DNA of 64,000 bases from CAYLKK01 sp964412505 (lineage in GTDB: Bacteria; Pseudomonadota; Alphaproteobacteria; UBA3830; CAYLKK01). Shown one piece after another: positions 17,171-26,011 of the stretch; positions within the stretch are counted from its first letter, which is position 1; each line of letters begins with the position of its first letter. The notes beneath the pieces were generated by a model, which saw only the letters and a program-made list of their open reading frames with translations, was not told the DNA's origin and ran no database searches. The stretch covers positions 1-64,000 of the forward strand of contig CAYPOM010000006.1 in assembly GCA_964412505.1 (NCBI GenBank). Reading direction: 5' to 3'. Both the position numbers and the translations under genes were made by a program.

Positions 17171-18544
17171 ATGGAACATACGAAATGTTTGCAATTATGG
17201 GAATCTGTTCGTAGTTCTTTGTCTTCTCGCTATGGGAAAAATGTTGTAGACAGCTGGATAGACTCTGTATTAGATGTATCTTATGATAGTGGTATTTTTT
17301 GTATCTATGTTCGTAATAGGTTTTCAAGAGATTGGATACATCAAAGATATCACGATTTGATTTTAGAAATAATTCGGTCATTAGATTCATCTATATCTGA
17401 TATTGACGTTATTGTTTCAGAACAAGGAGACCAAGAGCAACAAAATACGATTGATGAAATATTCCCTAATGATATTTCGGTAAATGATGAAGCGCCTCGA
17501 AATAAGAGTGATACAAATAATATTGGAATTGCTTTAGACCCAAACTTAACATTCGAAAATTTCGTTGTTGGAAAACCAAATGAGTTCGCATATGCAGCGG
17601 CTATGAGAATTGCTGAATCTGATTCTGTAGTATTTAATCCTTTATTTTTGTATGGAGGAGTCGGCCTCGGCAAAACGCACTTAATGCACGCGATTGCATG
17701 GACAATAAAAAAACGCTCACCGAATAGAAGTGTTGTATACCTTTCCGCCGAAAAGTTCATGTATCATTTCATCAAAGCAGTTAGATACAAAGATATGATG
17801 GAATTTAAAGACTCGTTTCGCTCTGTAGATGTGCTTATGATAGATGACATACAGTTTATTTGCGGGAAAGATTCGACACAAGAGGAATTTTTTCACACAT
17901 TTAATAGCCTAGTTGACAACAGTCGACAAGTCATTATATCAGCAGACAAATCTCCGTCAGATTTAGATGGGATGGAAGACAGATTAAAATCTAGATTAGG
18001 ATGGGGCCTTGTTGCAGACATTCACCCAACATCATACGAATTGAGATTAGGCATCCTTCAAAGTAGAATAATGAACTCTAAAACTTTTGTACCGAACAAA
18101 GTATTAGAATTTTTAGCAAACAAAATTACATCAAATGTAAGAGCGCTAGAAGGAGCACTAAATAGGGTAATAGCGCATGCCGAATTTGTTGGAAAAGAAA
18201 TCACATTAGATTTCACAAAGGATATTTTATCTGACTTAATCAGAAGCAATGAGCGAAAAATATCAGTTGAAGATATACAAAAAGCAGTAGCCAATCATTA
18301 TTCAATAAAAATTTCTGATATAACATCATCAAGCAGATTAAAACAATTTACATTACCTAGACAAGTAGCTATGTACTTAGCAAAACAATTGACTCGATTA
18401 TCCTTCCCAGAAATCGGCCGTAAATTCGGAGGGAGAGATCATACGACCGTTTTGCACTCTGTAAAGAAAATAGAAGAAGCATTGAACGCGGATCCAGATA
18501 TATCATCAGACATAAAATATTTAATATCTGTAATAGAATCGTGA
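17171..18544 (+). CDS. dnaA: Chromosomal replication initiator protein DnaA
   Basis: The 457-residue AAA+ protein opens the replication origin. Domain I (about 1-85) starts LWESVRSSLSSRYGKNVVDSW. The short linker is polar, and the AAA+ domain has Walker A GGVGLGKT at 162-169 and Walker B VLMIDDIQF near 223-231. The C-terminal DNA-binding domain contains GGRDHTTVLHSVKKI from residue 420. Length and motif order are normal. It shares a promoter with rpsT. I found no cluster of DnaA boxes beside the gene, so the origin is probably elsewhere, as in many alphaproteobacteria. Confidence 0.97.
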   Translation: MEHTKCLQLWESVRSSLSSRYGKNVVDSWIDSVLDVSYDSGIFCIYVRNRFSRDWIHQRYHDLILEIIRSLDSSISDIDVIVSEQGDQEQQNTIDEIFPNDISVNDEAPRNKSDTNNIGIALDPNLTFENFVVGKPNEFAYAAAMRIAESDSVVFNPLFLYGGVGLGKTHLMHAIAWTIKKRSPNRSVVYLSAEKFMYHFIKAVRYKDMMEFKDSFRSVDVLMIDDIQFICGKDSTQEEFFHTFNSLVDNSRQVIISADKSPSDLDGMEDRLKSRLGWGLVADIHPTSYELRLGILQSRIMNSKTFVPNKVLEFLANKITSNVRALEGALNRVIAHAEFVGKEITLDFTKDILSDLIRSNERKISVEDIQKAVANHYSIKISDITSSSRLKQFTLPRQVAMYLAKQLTRLSFPEIGRKFGGRDHTTVLHSVKKIEEALNADPDISSDIKYLISVIES

Positions 18545-18669
18545 TCGATGTTAGCAAATAAAAACGAAATTTGTAGTTTAACAGCCAGAAAATCGCAAAA
18601 TTCACTAAATAATGTTATCAAACAGGATATATGATTAATCTGCAATTTCAAAAAGTTGCGTGTTGTGAG

Positions 18670-18698
18670 TTGACAATGCCTTTTGAAGAATATATACT
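18670..18698 (+). promoter_or_regulatory. Promoter of the tRNA-Met/tRNA-Leu/trpS unit
   Basis: A perfect TTGACA (18670-18675) is followed after 17 bases by TATACT (18693-18698), with the mature initiator tRNA beginning 16 bases later. Position and quality indicate the main stable-RNA promoter for this unit. Confidence 0.7.
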
Positions 18699-18713
18699 TA
18701 ACATAGTTACTGT

Positions 18714-18790
<77 letters not shown>

Positions 18791-18796
18791 ATTTAT

Positions 18797-18883
18797 GCCT
18801 CTGTGGCGGAACTGGTAGACGCGATAGACTCAAAATCTATTGCCTGCAAGGGCGTGCTGGTTCGATTCCGGCCAGGGGCACCA
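18797..18883 (+). tRNA. tRNA-Leu (CAA)
   Basis: The 87-base class II tRNA begins six bases after tRNA-fMet and includes CCA. The acceptor stem pairs GCCTCTG with CAGGGGC. The anticodon stem ATAGA/TCTAT holds loop CTCAAAA with anticodon CAA, reading UUG. The long variable arm TGCCTGCAAGGGCGT is typical of leucine tRNAs, and the T arm reads GGTTCGATTCC. trpS begins 17 bases downstream. Confidence 0.97.
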
Positions 18884-18899
18884 TCTTTTTCGGTGATTT

Positions 18900-19889
18900 A
18901 TGCAACATGTAATTTTAACAGGTGATAGACCGACTGGTTGTTTACATCTTGGACATTTTGTAGGCTCTTTACAGCAACGTGTTTATCTACAAGAGCAATA
19001 TTTACAATATATAATGATTGCAGATATACAAGCACTTACAGACTATTTTGAGAATCCTAAACTTGTCACTCAGAATGTTGCAGAAGTCATAAAAGATTAT
19101 TTAGCTGTTGGGATAGATCCACAAAAAAGCATAATTTTCATCCAATCAAAAATCACAGAATTGGCAGAATTGACAATGTTTTTTTTAAATCTAGTTTCTA
19201 TGTCTAGACTACAAAGAAATCCTACAATTAAAACAGAAATACAACTTAGAGGATTCCAAGAATCAATCCCAGCCGGTTTTTTGTGCTATCCAGTAAGTCA
19301 AGCAGCAGATATAACACTATTCAATGCAACACTTGTACCTGCCGGAGAAGATCAGGCGCCTATGATAGAACAAACTAATGAAATTGTTAGGAAGTTCAAT
19401 CGCATATACGAAACTGACTGCTTAAAAGAAGTAGAATTAATGCTCAGTCACACTCCTAGATTAGTCGGAATTGACGGAAGAGCAAAAGCTTCAAAGTCGT
19501 TAAAAAATGCAATTTTTTTATCAGACAGTGCGGACGAAATAAAAGACAAAGTTTTTTCTATGTATACAGATCCAAATCACATTAAAGTTTCAGATCCGGG
19601 AAACGTTGATGGAAATGTTGTTTTTGAGTATTTAGACGCTTTTTATCATGATAAAAATGAAGTTGCAGACTTGAAAGAAAAATATAAAAAAGGCGGCCTT
19701 GGTGATATGACACTAAAAAAGCTACTAAATGAAACTTTGCAAAGCATGCTTAAACCGATAAGAGAAAAAAGAGCGTCAATCGATACTAATTATGCACTTG
19801 AAGTAGCATTAGAAGGCACAGAAAAAGCACAAAAAACAGCACAAGCGACAATCAAGCAAGTGAAAGAAGCCATAGGAATTTTGTACTAA
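18900..19889 (+). CDS. trpS: Tryptophan-tRNA ligase
   Basis: The 329-residue class I synthetase charges tRNA-Trp. It starts MQHVILTGDRPTGCLHLGHFVGSL, where HLGH is the HIGH box. It continues with IMIADIQALTD, GFLCYPVSQAADI and VPAGEDQAPMIEQT, and has KASKS as the KMSKS loop. The TGDRPTG opening and the internal blocks resemble the TrpRS subgroup best known from Firmicutes such as lactobacilli, rather than the SGIQPTG form usual in Proteobacteria. It begins 17 bases after tRNA-Leu and is probably co-transcribed with both tRNAs. Confidence 0.95.
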   Translation: MQHVILTGDRPTGCLHLGHFVGSLQQRVYLQEQYLQYIMIADIQALTDYFENPKLVTQNVAEVIKDYLAVGIDPQKSIIFIQSKITELAELTMFFLNLVSMSRLQRNPTIKTEIQLRGFQESIPAGFLCYPVSQAADITLFNATLVPAGEDQAPMIEQTNEIVRKFNRIYETDCLKEVELMLSHTPRLVGIDGRAKASKSLKNAIFLSDSADEIKDKVFSMYTDPNHIKVSDPGNVDGNVVFEYLDAFYHDKNEVADLKEKYKKGGLGDMTLKKLLNETLQSMLKPIREKRASIDTNYALEVALEGTEKAQKTAQATIKQVKEAIGILY

Positions 19890-19994
19890 AATTATTATAC
19901 ATAATCGTAAAATTGTATACTATGTCAAATAATTTGAGAAAATTCGCTATATATCGCGTTTAGTCTGCCCAATAGATCAATAGTAAATCTATCA

Positions 19995-20023
19995 TTGACT
20001 ATATACTTATTCAGTCGTAAGAT
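19995..20023 (+). promoter_or_regulatory. Candidate promoter for the 20050 gene and recG
   Basis: TTGACT (19995-20000) and TAAGAT (20018-20023) are separated by 17 bases, and the GAGGA ribosome-binding site of the next gene follows at 20041. Confidence 0.4.
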
Positions 20024-20049
20024 TAATTTAATATTTATTAGAGGAAATA

Positions 20050-20436
20050 ATGAAAAAATATATGATACTAGGATGTTTATTGCCACTCTTTCCTGTATAC
20101 GAAGGTTGTTCAGGATGCCTGAAATACAGGTCGGCATTTGAAAGCTTCAAAACGACAAACGGAGACTTTGATAAAAGCAAATTTACGGAACAAAATATAC
20201 AAGCATTCATTTCCGCCCGAACAAAAGATATAGAGGATTTAGATCCGATTCATAATCTTTCATATGATTATTATAAAAAAATGCTTGAAAAGCAAATTAG
20301 CTGCGTTACGTCTCTTAAAAACTTACTTAATTTGCAAGCAGATAAAAAAGAAGTTGAAAAAGAATTTTTGGAACAATATAAAGACGATATAATGCTAACA
20401 GAACTAATAAACAAAGTATTTGCGAACTCAAACTAA
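20050..20436 (+). CDS. Small exported Cys-containing protein, unknown
   Basis: The 128-residue product starts with a short basic-hydrophobic leader (MKKYMILGCLLPLFPVYEGC) that looks like a signal peptide. The sequence near C20 and C23 is a poor lipobox, so lipidation is uncertain. The rest is hydrophilic and helical, with a Lys/Glu-rich C-terminus. The ribosome-binding site GAGGA is good. Its stop codon directly abuts the recG ATG with no gap, so recG translation is probably coupled to it. I recognise no family. Confidence 0.65.
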   Translation: MKKYMILGCLLPLFPVYEGCSGCLKYRSAFESFKTTNGDFDKSKFTEQNIQAFISARTKDIEDLDPIHNLSYDYYKKMLEKQISCVTSLKNLLNLQADKKEVEKEFLEQYKDDIMLTELINKVFANSN

Positions 20437-22467
20437 ATGAATAAACTATTTGAGCCATTTTCTAAATATTTACTGCTTTCTGACTATTCCAAAAAGTTAT
20501 TAATCAAATGTTGTGGAGAACGAGTCATCGATTTGCTCATGCATTTCCCTTCTTCTGTTTTAGAAATAACAGATAATTTAGAGAAATGCTTAAAAGCAAA
20601 TTCATGCAAAGATGAGGTAGATGGAAGACTGCCTTTTTTCAATGCAGTAGTTACAGTTTGTGATTATGAAATTCCATCAAATAAAGCAAAACCATTTAAA
20701 ATCGTTTGTTCTAGTGATTATGGTGAGTTTTATATAAGCTATTTTTCTTGGTATTTAAAAACAATCAAAAAGCTTTATCCAATCGGAGAGCAGGTATCCG
20801 TTAGCGGACGTATAAGTAGATACAAAAACTCTTTACAAATGGCTCATCCAGACAAAGTCGGAAAACTGGACATTGCCAAATATTGGAACGGAGTAGAACC
20901 GATTTATCCAACAATCGCGAATCTTTCAAATGAATTTATTTCGATGCAAATCAGAAAAGTTTTAAAACTTGTAGAAGATATTGACGAATGGATTCCAGAG
21001 CAAATTTTAGAAGAGAATGGCTGGGAATCGTTTGTTAATTCAATATATAAAATTCACCATCCAAAATCATATGAAGATATTTCTATTTTTTCTAAACCTA
21101 GAGAAAGAATAGCTTTCGATGAAATTTTAGCCAACCAAATTGGCCTTATGAATATAAGAAAAAAAGTCGAGTCAATTACAGGCTCGGCTTTCGCAAAAAA
21201 CGATAATTTCATAAATAAAGTAAATTTGCCATTCGATCTTACAGATGACCAAAAGACGGTTTTAGAAGACATTTATGCAGATTTATCAAATCAAAAGCCA
21301 ATGAACAGGTTAATTCAAGGCGATGTCGGATCAGGAAAAACTGTTGTTGCATTTTTATCAATGCTAAGCGTAATTTCTGGAGGAGGACAAGTTGCGTTTA
21401 TTGCTCCGACAGAAGTTTTAGCCACACAACATTATGAAAAAATCAAAGAATTAGCAAAAGATCTACATATTAATATAGATTTGATTATCGCTAAAAATCG
21501 TAAATACAGAGATAGCCAAATTCGCTGTTTAAAATCTGGATTTACAAATATTGCTATTGGAACGCATGCATTACTTGAAGACAACATCGAGTTTCAAAAA
21601 CTTGGTTTAGTTGTGATAGATGAACAGCAAAGATTCGGCGTAATGCAAAGGCTAAAATTAATAGAGAAAGGAAAGGGAGTAAATTCACTATACCTATCTG
21701 CAACACCAATCCCAAGAACGTTAGTCCTTAGCATATTTGGGGATCTAGACGTTTCAACTATTAAAACAAAGCCTAAATATAGACAACCTATAGAAACAGC
21801 TATATTAAGCCAAAAGAGGATAGATGATGTTATTGCCAGAATAAATGTATTCGACCAACAAGTATATTGGATATGCCCTCTTATAGAAGAATCTGAAACT
21901 AAAAAAATGTCTAACGTATCTGATAGATTTGATTATCTAAAAAATCGCATATCGTCTGTAGGTTTTTTGCATGGAAAAATGAAATCAGAAGAAAAGCAAA
22001 AAGCTCTAGATGATTTTAAAGACAATAAATTTAAAGTATTAGTATCTACAACCGTTATAGAAGTTGGCATAGATGTTCCAAACGCAAATATTATTGTTAT
22101 AGAAAACGCAGAAAATTTTGGTCTATCTCAACTTCACCAATTACGCGGGCGAGTCGGACGAGGAAAAGATAAGTCATACTGTATACTTCTGTATGGAAAT
22201 AATATTTCAAAAGATGGAATTAATAGGTTGAGTATATTGAAAAATACTAATGATGGATTTGAGCTAAGCGAGGCTGACATGCGTATACGTGGATATGGAA
22301 ATATTTTAGGAACAGAGCAAAGCGGCTTTAATTCATTCAAGTACTGCGATTTATCTAAACAACAAAATTTATTAGAAATAGCCAATAAAATCGCAAGTAA
22401 CATCACAATAAACAAAGAAGCATTACTCAACATATATAAAAAAAATGAAAATTTAATATTGATGTAA
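20437..22467 (+). CDS. recG: ATP-dependent DNA helicase RecG
   Basis: The 676-residue SF2 helicase remodels stalled forks and branched DNA. The N-terminal wedge/OB region is at about 60-170; the helicase core has motif I GDVGSGKT near 296-303, the DEQQRFG Walker B near 398, SATPIPRTL, and C-terminal EVGIDVPNAN, LSQLHQLRGRVGRG and FELSEADMRIRGYGNILGTEQSG. Length and motifs are as expected. It starts immediately after the stop of the small exported gene, without its own clear ribosome-binding site. Confidence 0.96.
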   Translation: MNKLFEPFSKYLLLSDYSKKLLIKCCGERVIDLLMHFPSSVLEITDNLEKCLKANSCKDEVDGRLPFFNAVVTVCDYEIPSNKAKPFKIVCSSDYGEFYISYFSWYLKTIKKLYPIGEQVSVSGRISRYKNSLQMAHPDKVGKLDIAKYWNGVEPIYPTIANLSNEFISMQIRKVLKLVEDIDEWIPEQILEENGWESFVNSIYKIHHPKSYEDISIFSKPRERIAFDEILANQIGLMNIRKKVESITGSAFAKNDNFINKVNLPFDLTDDQKTVLEDIYADLSNQKPMNRLIQGDVGSGKTVVAFLSMLSVISGGGQVAFIAPTEVLATQHYEKIKELAKDLHINIDLIIAKNRKYRDSQIRCLKSGFTNIAIGTHALLEDNIEFQKLGLVVIDEQQRFGVMQRLKLIEKGKGVNSLYLSATPIPRTLVLSIFGDLDVSTIKTKPKYRQPIETAILSQKRIDDVIARINVFDQQVYWICPLIEESETKKMSNVSDRFDYLKNRISSVGFLHGKMKSEEKQKALDDFKDNKFKVLVSTTVIEVGIDVPNANIIVIENAENFGLSQLHQLRGRVGRGKDKSYCILLYGNNISKDGINRLSILKNTNDGFELSEADMRIRGYGNILGTEQSGFNSFKYCDLSKQQNLLEIANKIASNITINKEALLNIYKKNENLILM

Positions 22468-22552
22468 TCACTATTTAGAAAGAATATAAAAGATCTTGTA
22501 TACTTAAGCAAAAACTATCAATCACGAATAAACATTGGAAATAACACAAATA

Positions 22553-22581
22553 TTGTTTTTAAAAACGCGATTTGGTATACT
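22553..22581 (+). promoter_or_regulatory. Promoter of the rpmF-plsX-fabH-ihfA-bamE operon
   Basis: TTGTTT (22553-22558) and TATACT (22576-22581) are 17 bases apart, with TG at 22573-22574 forming an extended -10. It lies about 40 bases before the rpmF start. Confidence 0.55.
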
Positions 22582-22620
22582 AGAAGAAATTTTATTATAT
22601 TGATTTATTAGAGGTTTTGT

Positions 22621-22815
22621 ATGGCTGTTCCAAAGAAAAAGGTATCTAAATCGCGCAGAGATTTAAGACGTTCACATTTAGCTTTAAAGCGTTTTAATGG
22701 TCTTGGCGTATGTAAGAATTGTGGTGCGACTGTAATGCCTCACAATGCATGTGAAGTATGCGGTCAATATAACGGCATGCAAATATTGAAAGATAAAAGA
22801 ATTAGCGCTCAATAA
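22621..22815 (+). CDS. rpmF: 50S ribosomal protein L32
   Basis: The 64-residue protein begins MAVPKKKVSKSRRDLRRSH and carries a four-cysteine zinc ribbon, CKNC and CEVC, at about residues 37-40 and 50-53, as in the zinc-binding form of L32. An AGAGG ribosome-binding site precedes the ATG. It heads the conserved rpmF-plsX-fabH order seen in many bacteria. Confidence 0.96.
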   Translation: MAVPKKKVSKSRRDLRRSHLALKRFNGLGVCKNCGATVMPHNACEVCGQYNGMQILKDKRISAQ

Positions 22816-22848
22816 TTTTATTTAACTAGCGCGGAAGCTGTCCAGAGT

Positions 22849-23877
22849 ATGTGTAAAGAAAGAAAGATCGCGATAGATACTATGGGCGGTGATTTAGGCC
22901 CAGAGGAAGCTGTAAAGGGCGTCGCAAACTCGATTCAAAACGGAGTACGTTTTAAATTGTATGGTGATTCTCATGTTTTGCATCAGCTTGTAGACGCGTA
23001 TATTGAGCGCAAAGAAAGTATTGAGATTGTCCACGCAGATAATTTTGTCGATGCAGATTCGTCTATATTAAACTCATTAAAAAAGGCAAAATCATCTAGC
23101 ATGGGTATGGCTATTAGTGCTGTAAAAAATGGAGAGGCAGATTTAGCAATATCAGCTGGCAATACTGGTATTTTGATGTCTCTTTCAAAGATTATTCTCA
23201 ATACTATGAGCGGCATAGATAGGCCTGCTTTGGCAACGGCTGTTCCTGGTAAGAATGGTAGATCGATAGTACTCGACTTAGGAGCTAATGCTGAATGTAG
23301 TGTTAGAAATCTAGTTGAATTTGCTGTTATGGGCGAAGCTCTTGCTCGATCTGTTTTTAACAAAGAAAATCCATCTATATCTATCCTGAATATAGGCTCA
23401 GAATCTGGAAAAGGCAGTCATTTGATTAAAGACACTGCAGCCATAATTTCAAATATGTTCCATTCTTATATCGGATATATTGAAGCAGATAAAATTATAA
23501 ATGGTGATGTTGATGTTGTTGTAGCAGATGGTTTTTCTGGAAATATAGCGTTAAAAGCAATGGAAGGCGCTGCCCGTTTTGTCTTAAATGAATTCAAAAA
23601 TATGTTCCGCTCTGGAATAATATCAAAAATATCAGCAGCATTATTGATGAAAAAGTTAAAAAATATGGCACAGCAATATAATCCACAAAAGCACAATGGA
23701 GCTATATTACTTGGGCTAAATGGATTAGTCGTGAAAGCACATGGAAATAGCAATTCAGTTGGGTTTGAAGCCGCGATAAAATTTGCAATTGATGTTCTTT
23801 CCGATAATATATTTGAAAGGATTAGGCAGCAGCTAGAAGCTAAACAAACTACGTTAGAACAAGTAGATTCATTTTAG
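22849..23877 (+). CDS. plsX: Phosphate acyltransferase PlsX
   Basis: The 342-residue enzyme converts acyl-ACP and phosphate to acyl-phosphate, the donor for PlsY in phospholipid synthesis. Signatures are IAIDTMGGDLGPEEAVKG at the N-terminus, SAGNTGILMSLSK, DLGANAECSVRNLVEFAVMG, and VVADGFSGNIALK. It lies 33 bases after rpmF and 12 before fabH. Confidence 0.96.
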   Translation: MCKERKIAIDTMGGDLGPEEAVKGVANSIQNGVRFKLYGDSHVLHQLVDAYIERKESIEIVHADNFVDADSSILNSLKKAKSSSMGMAISAVKNGEADLAISAGNTGILMSLSKIILNTMSGIDRPALATAVPGKNGRSIVLDLGANAECSVRNLVEFAVMGEALARSVFNKENPSISILNIGSESGKGSHLIKDTAAIISNMFHSYIGYIEADKIINGDVDVVVADGFSGNIALKAMEGAARFVLNEFKNMFRSGIISKISAALLMKKLKNMAQQYNPQKHNGAILLGLNGLVVKAHGNSNSVGFEAAIKFAIDVLSDNIFERIRQQLEAKQTTLEQVDSF

Positions 23878-23889
23878 TGGAGATCTCTC

Positions 23890-24834
23890 ATGCACTCTGT
23901 TATTTCAGGATTCGGGTCTTTTTTACCTAGTAAATGTGTAAATAATGTAGACCTACCTAGTCATTTAAATACTTCTAATGAGTGGATAGTTCAACGGACA
24001 GGTATTAAACAGAGATTCATAGTATCATCAGATGAGAAAACATCTGATCTAGCTATGAATGCATGCAAAAACGCGTTAGTAGACGCTAATATTTCACCAT
24101 CTGATATAGATGCAATCATCGTAGGAACAGTAACACCAGATTTAACATTTCCATCTGTCGCAACAATTATTCAAAAAGAACTAGGCATTCCAAATGCATT
24201 TGCATTTGATTTAAGTGCAGCGTGCAGTGGTTTTTTATATGCAATGGATGTAGCAGATTCATATATAAAACTTGGGAAGATAAAAAGAGCATTAGTCGTA
24301 GGGGCTGACACTTTCTCTAAGATAGTAGATTGGAATGATAGGTCTAGCTGCGTTTTGTTCGGAGATGGTGCAGGTGCTGTAGTATTAGAATCTTCAGATT
24401 TATCTGACAAAGGCATTCAGGATACTATTTTATTTTCCAATGGATGTATAGATGAATTAAAAACAAATGGAGGAGTTTCTAGCACTCAAAACTCAGGTTT
24501 TGTCCAAATGAATGGAAAAGAAGTTTTCAGATCTGCAATAGAGGTTATGAAAAACGCTGTTTCAGAAATTATGCATAGAAATAATCTCACACAAAGTGAT
24601 GTAGATTTCCTTATTCCGCATCAAGCTAATTTGAGAATTATTTCCGCATTAGCTGAATCCTTAAACTTTGCAATGGAAAAGGTGATAGTTTCTGTAGATG
24701 AACACGCCAATACCTCCGCTGCATCGATTCCGCTAGCTATGGCAAGCCACAAACAAAAAATTATAGGGAAAAATGTTATTTTGGTCTCTATGGGAGCCGG
24801 ATTTACATGGGGTGCTTCATATATCAAAATGTGA
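23890..24834 (+). CDS. fabH: 3-oxoacyl-ACP synthase III
   Basis: The 314-residue enzyme starts fatty-acid synthesis by condensing acetyl-CoA with malonyl-ACP. The active-site cysteine lies in DLSAACSGFLYAMD (near residue 112). The catalytic histidine is in DFLIPHQANLRI, and the asparagine in DEHANTSAASIPLA. Length is normal. It follows plsX by 12 bases and is followed by ihfA after 8 bases. Confidence 0.96.
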   Translation: MHSVISGFGSFLPSKCVNNVDLPSHLNTSNEWIVQRTGIKQRFIVSSDEKTSDLAMNACKNALVDANISPSDIDAIIVGTVTPDLTFPSVATIIQKELGIPNAFAFDLSAACSGFLYAMDVADSYIKLGKIKRALVVGADTFSKIVDWNDRSSCVLFGDGAGAVVLESSDLSDKGIQDTILFSNGCIDELKTNGGVSSTQNSGFVQMNGKEVFRSAIEVMKNAVSEIMHRNNLTQSDVDFLIPHQANLRIISALAESLNFAMEKVIVSVDEHANTSAASIPLAMASHKQKIIGKNVILVSMGAGFTWGASYIKM

Positions 24835-24842
24835 GAACAGAT

Positions 24843-25151
24843 ATGAAAGAATTTGAAAAAGCATTAACGACAAAGATATCATTAGGAAATCATATATTTA
24901 AATATGTGAAATTACCTATTAGTACACTTGATGATTGTGTAAGTATATTTTTTAATGAAATATCTGAAGCTTTAGCAATTGGAGAAAACGTAAAATTGCA
25001 AGATTTTGGAACATTTATTGTCAGAGAAAAAGCAGCAAGATCCGTTAGGAATCCAAATACAGATGGGATGGTAGATCTTCCTGCTAGCCGTTGCGTAACG
25101 TTTAGAAGCTCTAGAGCGTTAAAAAATATTCTAAATGGAGAAAATAAATGA
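24843..25151 (+). CDS. ihfA: Integration host factor subunit alpha-like HU/IHF protein
   Basis: The 102-residue DNA-bending protein belongs to the HU/IHF family: it has the GENVKLQDFGTFIVREKAARSVRNPNTD strand-arm region with Arg and Pro at the tip, and a C-terminal helix FRSSRALKNILNG. The alpha-subunit assignment comes mainly from its place after plsX-fabH, the usual ihfA position. I use ATG 24843; an upstream start overlapping fabH is less likely. Its end overlaps the bamE start by four bases (ATGA). Confidence 0.88.
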   Translation: MKEFEKALTTKISLGNHIFKYVKLPISTLDDCVSIFFNEISEALAIGENVKLQDFGTFIVREKAARSVRNPNTDGMVDLPASRCVTFRSSRALKNILNGENK

Positions 25152-25516
25152 TCAAACCACTTTTTTCTATAGCGATAGTTTTATTATGCTTATCATCCTG
25201 CGAAAAAAACATAGATACAAGAGGAACTTATATACCTGGCGACAATTTAAAAAAGCTAAAAATTGGCGTAGATAAGTATGAAGATGTACTGCAAAAATGC
25301 GGTTCTCCATACATGATGATCACTAAAGATGAGTGGGTATACTTATCTAAAAAAGAAGTCAGAGTGCCATTAAGAAAAGATTCTATTATCAAAGAAAAAA
25401 ATGTGAGAATAAAATTTAATCAAAAAGGAGTCTTAGAAAATGTAGATTCGATACATTTGAAAAAAGCAAATATATCGACAGATTCAGCATCTACAGATGT
25501 AAACAAAAAACTTTAA
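25148..25516 (+). CDS. bamE: BamE/SmpA-type outer-membrane assembly lipoprotein
   Basis: The 122-residue product has a lipoprotein signal peptide with lipobox LSSC and modified Cys18. The mature domain reads RGTYIPGDNLKKLKIGVDKYEDVLQKCGSPYM, matching the SmpA/OmlA pattern (RG, then L..L..G.s...V....GsP), followed by EWVYLSKKE. BamE is an accessory lipoprotein of the BAM complex that inserts beta-barrel proteins. It overlaps ihfA by four bases and ends the operon. The C-terminal tail is Ser/Thr-rich and unstructured. Confidence 0.85.
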   Translation: MIKPLFSIAIVLLCLSSCEKNIDTRGTYIPGDNLKKLKIGVDKYEDVLQKCGSPYMMITKDEWVYLSKKEVRVPLRKDSIIKEKNVRIKFNQKGVLENVDSIHLKKANISTDSASTDVNKKL

Positions 25517-25600
25517 TAAACGTAACGATTCGCTTGATTATCTGCTAATTTTTACAATGCTTTATAAATAATTTTATCAAATAAAAAGAGACGTTATGCT

Positions 25601-26011
25601 ATGAACGTTATAGATATTTCAGATGAAAATGATACCAAGCAATTAGCAGAAAAGTTAGCATTAGCCTCTACTAAAGGAGATTGCTTAGCACTTTTTGGCG
25701 ATTTAGGATGTGGGAAAACGACATTTGCAAAATATTTTATTCAAGCATTAACTTCCCCTACTCTACCAATTCAAAGTCCGACATTTAACATTATTAAAAC
25801 ATACGATTCTGATGTATGTACAATTCTACACGCAGATTTATATCGTTTAGAAACATTTGATGATATACTAAATATAGGAATTTTAGATGAGTTGCATGAT
25901 AAAATATCAATAATAGAATGGCCTGAATTAATAGAAAAGCATTTACCTAAAAAGAGCAAAAAGCTGAAATTCAAATTTAGCGGGAAAAAGAGAATAGTTG
26001 AATTTTTATGA
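25601..26011 (+). CDS. tsaE: tRNA threonylcarbamoyladenosine biosynthesis ATPase TsaE
   Basis: The 136-residue protein supports the TsaBD complex in making t6A37 of tRNAs reading ANN codons. The Walker A motif GDLGCGKT is at residues 33-40, followed by SPTFNIIKTYD and HADLYRLETFDD, which are TsaE signatures, and IIEWPE. The stop overlaps the addB start by four bases, which suggests an operon with addB-addA. Confidence 0.94.
   Translation: MNVIDISDENDTKQLAEKLALASTKGDCLALFGDLGCGKTTFAKYFIQALTSPTLPIQSPTFNIIKTYDSDVCTILHADLYRLETFDDILNIGILDELHDKISIIEWPELIEKHLPKKSKKLKFKFSGKKRIVEFL

Noticed and set aside
16832..18713. Replication origin beside dnaA
   Set aside because: No cluster of TTATCCACA-like boxes or AT-rich unwinding repeats distinct from background was seen; rpsT-dnaA linkage is common without a local origin.
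19889..19925. Terminator after trpS
   Set aside because: TATACA and TGTATA can pair, but the stem is six A/T-rich pairs without a T run.
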